Origin: Granulicella pectinivorans
Lineage (GTDB): Bacteria > Acidobacteriota > Terriglobia > Terriglobales > Acidobacteriaceae
Length of the DNA: 64,000 nucleotides
Assembly: GCF_900114625.1 (NCBI RefSeq)
Contig: NZ_FOZL01000002.1
Location: forward strand, 124,001-188,000
Reading direction: 5' to 3'
Part shown: piece after piece, positions 61,502 to 64,000 of the stretch
Numbering within the stretch: position 1 is the stretch's first letter
Layout of the letters: each line of letters opens with the position of its first letter
Position numbers and translations under genes: made by a program
Notes under the pieces: generated by a model
The model's database searches: none
What the model was told of the DNA's origin: nothing
Seen by the model: only the letters and a program-made list of their open reading frames with translations

Positions 61502-62167
61502 TTAGTCGCGCCGCCGTCCCCCACCCATCAACTGAAGCACCGCCAGGAAGATGTTGATCGCGTCCAGATAGATCGAGAGCGCGAGCGACACAGCCGAGCG
61601 GCCATCCCCACCTGCGCGGATACGCGCAAAATCACCCACCGTCAGCAACGTGAAGATACCCAGCGTCATCCACGAGTACGCATCCGGCGTCAGGAAGTGG
61701 AAGAACATGCTCGCAATCCCCACCAGCAGCAAGCCGATCAGAAGCACGAAGCCGATCGCCGACACCTTGCGATAGTTGATCTGGAACAGGTACGCAAAGC
61801 AGCCCATCGCGGCCATGCCCAGGCCCGTCGTTCCGGCAGCACGGAAGACCACATCCGGTCCAATGGTGTGCATATACCGCTGCACCAGCGGCCCAATCTC
61901 CCAACCCATGAAGTAGCTCAACGCCAGGAACAAAGCAAGCGCTAACCCGGCGTTCTGCTTCTTCGTAAAGTTGATGCCGAAGACCAGCGCGATCACCGCA
62001 AGGAAGCCGATGAGCGAGCCGCCCGCAGGAGCCGTCGCAACACCAAAGGCCGTAATCAGAAATCCAACTGCCGTGATCCCAAGCACCTTCGCCAGAAGAG
62101 ACGCTGTCTCTTCCCGAGGAGCATCGATGATCATCGGGTACTGCCGTCGCATATCGAAATCGTTCAT
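61502..62167 (-). CDS. Bax inhibitor-1 (YccA/YbhL) family membrane protein
   Basis: A 221-residue protein with seven membrane helices of the BI-1/TMBIM family: LAKVLGITAVGFLITAFG, IALVFGINFTKKQ, FRAAGTTGLGMAAMGCFAYL and ALSIYLDAINIFLAVLQLMGG, with the conserved Asp residues of the C-terminal pore-related segment. Bacterial members act in calcium leak or protect FtsH substrates. GGGAG precedes the ATG at 62167. Confidence 0.9.
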   Translation of the reverse strand: MNDFDMRRQYPMIIDAPREETASLLAKVLGITAVGFLITAFGVATAPAGGSLIGFLAVIALVFGINFTKKQNAGLALALFLALSYFMGWEIGPLVQRYMHTIGPDVVFRAAGTTGLGMAAMGCFAYLFQINYRKVSAIGFVLLIGLLLVGIASMFFHFLTPDAYSWMTLGIFTLLTVGDFARIRAGGDGRSAVSLALSIYLDAINIFLAVLQLMGGGRRRD

Positions 62168-62218
62168 GGCATGACTCCCAACAACTAGTCTATTAGACGC
62201 AACAGAAACCCCTTCGAC

Positions 62219-62680
62219 TCATAGCCGGACCAGCAGCACAAGCGTTGCCACCACCATCCCATGGAAGGCAACATGCAAAGTATCCGGAGCGATTCCGTTG
62301 CGCTCGGGCAGAAACCGCAATGTGTCCGCAAACCGGATCCTGTAGCGCGCAGCCCGCTCCGGGTTCGGCCACACCAGGTAGGGGATCCACCACGCAACCA
62401 GCGCTCCCGCAAGCAGAACGCAGTAGCTGACCACCAGGTACGACTCCAGCCAGTGCGGCCAGCGCGGAGAATGCCAGTACACGCAGCAGAGCCCCAGCCC
62501 AAGCGCCCAGGGTACCGTACTGATTAGCGTAGAAACGGCGAGCCGCGTCACCGAATCGACCTCCCGCACCGCCTGCCGGTTGCTCAGCCTCCCCAGCGGC
62601 ACCCAGTCATGCAACAGAAGAAACGCCACATCCACCGCCTGGAGAACCAGAAGCCATCCCTCCGTCGTCCTCGTCGTCAT
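62219..62680 (-). CDS. Four-helix membrane protein of unknown function
   Basis: A 153-residue protein with four hydrophobic segments (residues about 8-25, 47-68, 80-102, 137-152). The segment SNRQAVREVDSVTRLAVSTLISTVPWALGL and the Trp-rich WWIPYLVWPNPERAARYR loop are distinctive; no family is recognised. GGGGGATG lies before the ATG. It precedes the Bax-inhibitor-1 gene by 51 bases on the same strand. Confidence 0.7.
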   Translation of the reverse strand: MTTRTTEGWLLVLQAVDVAFLLLHDWVPLGRLSNRQAVREVDSVTRLAVSTLISTVPWALGLGLCCVYWHSPRWPHWLESYLVVSYCVLLAGALVAWWIPYLVWPNPERAARYRIRFADTLRFLPERNGIAPDTLHVAFHGMVVATLVLLVRL

Positions 62681-62746
62681 GCCGCATCCCCCCGGATCAG
62701 CGCTCGCGAGCCATCTCTGGAGCCAATCTATGAGAGATTAGTCAAC

Positions 62747-64000
62747 ATGGCGCCCCAATCTTCCTACGCACTGCTGAGCCGTCGCAGCCTCGCCGTCGCC
62801 TCTTCCCTTCTGCTTGCCGCCGTGGCCTTCGCGCAGAAGCCTGCGCCGACTCCGGACCCCGCCAACCTCGCCGGCGAGCAGGTCTCCGCACCTGCCCTGG
62901 CCGATACGCTGCCCATCAACCACGGCGCACCCGCCCTCGCGCAACTCCTCAAGAAGCTGCGAACCCGCGCCTCGCTCATGATGATCGTCGCCCATCCCGA
63001 CGACGAAGACGGCGGCATGCTCACCTACGAATCCCGCGGACAAGGCGTCCGCACCGCCATGCTCACCCTCACCCGCGGCGAGGGCGGCCAGAACCTCATG
63101 ACCGCCGACTTCAACGACGCCCTCGGCCTCATCCGCACGCAGGAGCTCCTCGCCGCCGACCGCTACATGGGAGTCGATCAGTTCTTCGGCTCCGTCGTCG
63201 ACTTCGGCTTCTCCAAGACCCCCGAAGAGACCCTGGCGCAGTGGACCCACAAGCGCGTCCTCTACGACACTGTCCGCGCCGTCCGCCTCTATCGCCCGCT
63301 CGTCCTCACCAGCACCTGGATCGGCGGCGTCACCGACGGCCACGGCCACCACCAGGTCTCCGGCCAGATGAACCAGGAGGTCTTCACCGCCGCAGCCGAC
63401 CCCAACGTCTTCCCGGAGATGGGCCTTCCCCCCTGGGCGCCCCTCAAGGTCTATGCCCGTCAGCCCTTCGCCCGTATCGGCCCCGAAGGCATGTTCGACT
63501 ACGCCACCGGCAAGAGCACCCCCGCGCGCTTCTACAACTACGTCACCAAACAGTGGACGGCCACGCCCCCCGCCGCCAACGTGCTGATCCCCGAGGGAAC
63601 CCCCAGCAGCGATCCCGGCATGGACGGCGACACCTACCTCCAGTTCGCCCGCAAAGGTCTCGCACTCCAGAAGACGCAAAACGGGGGCGCAACCCGCCAA
63701 CCCCGCGCCACTGCTTACGACGCCCCGTACACCCGCTACGGCTCCCGCGTCCCCGCCAAGGACAAGGAGCAGAGCTTCTTCGAGGGCATCGACATCTCAC
63801 TCCCCGGCATCGCCACCCTCGCTCCGGACGCGCCAGCCAGCCTGCGCACCACCCTCCAGTCCATCGACGCGAAGATCGCCGAAGCCCAGAAACTCTTCTC
63901 CGTCGAACATCCCGAGACCACCGCAGCTCCCCTGCGCGAGGCACTCAAGACGCTCGATACTCTTCTCGTCGCAACAGACTCAGGCACGCTTGCGGATGAC
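62747..64000 (+). CDS. Secreted PIG-L family deacetylase, 5' part
   Basis: The frame from ATG 62747 stays open to the window end (418 codons visible). Signal peptide MAPQSSYALLSRRSLAVASSLLLAAVAFA, then the LmbE/PIG-L domain with AHPDDEDGGMLTYESRGQGV and TDGHGHHQVSG as zinc sites. Acidobacteria and relatives have large exported PIG-L proteins of about 800-900 residues with extra C-terminal domains; this is probably one. The substrate is unknown but an N-acetyl sugar is expected. GAGAG stands upstream of the ATG. Opposite-strand frames here are shadows. Confidence 0.88.
   Translation, partial: MAPQSSYALLSRRSLAVASSLLLAAVAFAQKPAPTPDPANLAGEQVSAPALADTLPINHGAPALAQLLKKLRTRASLMMIVAHPDDEDGGMLTYESRGQGVRTAMLTLTRGEGGQNLMTADFNDALGLIRTQELLAADRYMGVDQFFGSVVDFGFSKTPEETLAQWTHKRVLYDTVRAVRLYRPLVLTSTWIGGVTDGHGHHQVSGQMNQEVFTAAADPNVFPEMGLPPWAPLKVYARQPFARIGPEGMFDYATGKSTPARFYNYVTKQWTATPPAANVLIPEGTPSSDPGMDGDTYLQFARKGLALQKTQNGGATRQPRATAYDAPYTRYGSRVPAKDKEQSFFEGIDISLPGIATLAPDAPASLRTTLQSIDAKIAEAQKLFSVEHPETTAAPLREALKTLDTLLVATDSGTLADD

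Overview
The window looks like chromosomal DNA from an acidobacterium of the Acidobacteriaceae type (Granulicella, Edaphobacter or Terriglobus-like). This is inferred from GC-rich, strongly codon-biased genes, a DUF1800 protein, carboxypeptidase-regulatory-domain secreted proteins, two membrane diguanylate cyclases, and palindromic intergenic repeats that resemble ones I recall from that family. No rRNA, tRNA, CRISPR array, insertion sequence or phage gene was seen. Genes are dense and face both ways. Many lack a Shine-Dalgarno sequence and instead have a TACACT-like -10 box 6-10 bases before the start codon, which suggests leaderless mRNAs.

Layout. 1-12 kb: end of a DUF1015 gene, a queuosine-precursor type transporter, acetyl-CoA synthetase, an alanine-rich membrane protein, uronate isomerase, a secreted GH20 hexosaminidase, and a beta-carbonic anhydrase/SulP pair. 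12-23 kb: a PAS-GGDEF cyclase, then an amino-sugar/peptidoglycan salvage neighbourhood: secreted nucleoside hydrolase, NagA, a YegD-like Hsp70, a BadF-type sugar kinase, and a 1405-residue protein that fuses a sodium:solute symporter, a beta-lactamase-fold AmiE-like amidase and a NamZ (DUF1343, GH171) exo-muramidase. 23-33 kb: PhoU, a nitrite/sulfite reductase preceded by a Cys-codon leader peptide and terminator hairpin, siroheme synthesis (Met8-like plus CobA/SUMT), a PfkB kinase and PdxH.

33-46 kb: a MASE1-GGDEF cyclase, an MFS transporter, YceI, and a long minus-strand series. The series holds an alpha/beta hydrolase, two ATP-grasp ligases, a YbdK/GCS2 carboxylate-amine ligase, an M29 aminopeptidase, a third ATP-grasp-like protein, a PilZ protein and a LuxR-type regulator whose receiver has lost its phospho-acceptor Asp. 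The five ligase/peptidase genes plus the hydrolase look like an uncharacterised amide-bond-forming pathway. 46-55 kb: the conserved translation order rpsP-khpA-rimM-trmD-rplS-rnhB, repeatedly interrupted by genes on the opposite strand (an outer-membrane-like protein, an acyltransferase, a secreted coiled-coil protein) and one small plus-strand gene. 55-64 kb: PIG-L deacetylase, DUF1800 protein, MsrPQ methionine sulfoxide reductase with a tiny membrane protein in front, an APC permease, a Bax-inhibitor-1 protein, and the start of a secreted PIG-L protein that runs off the window.

The most notable items are the symporter-amidase-muramidase fusion, the cysteine leader peptide before the sulfite reductase, the amidoligase cluster, and the recurrent leaderless promoter pattern.
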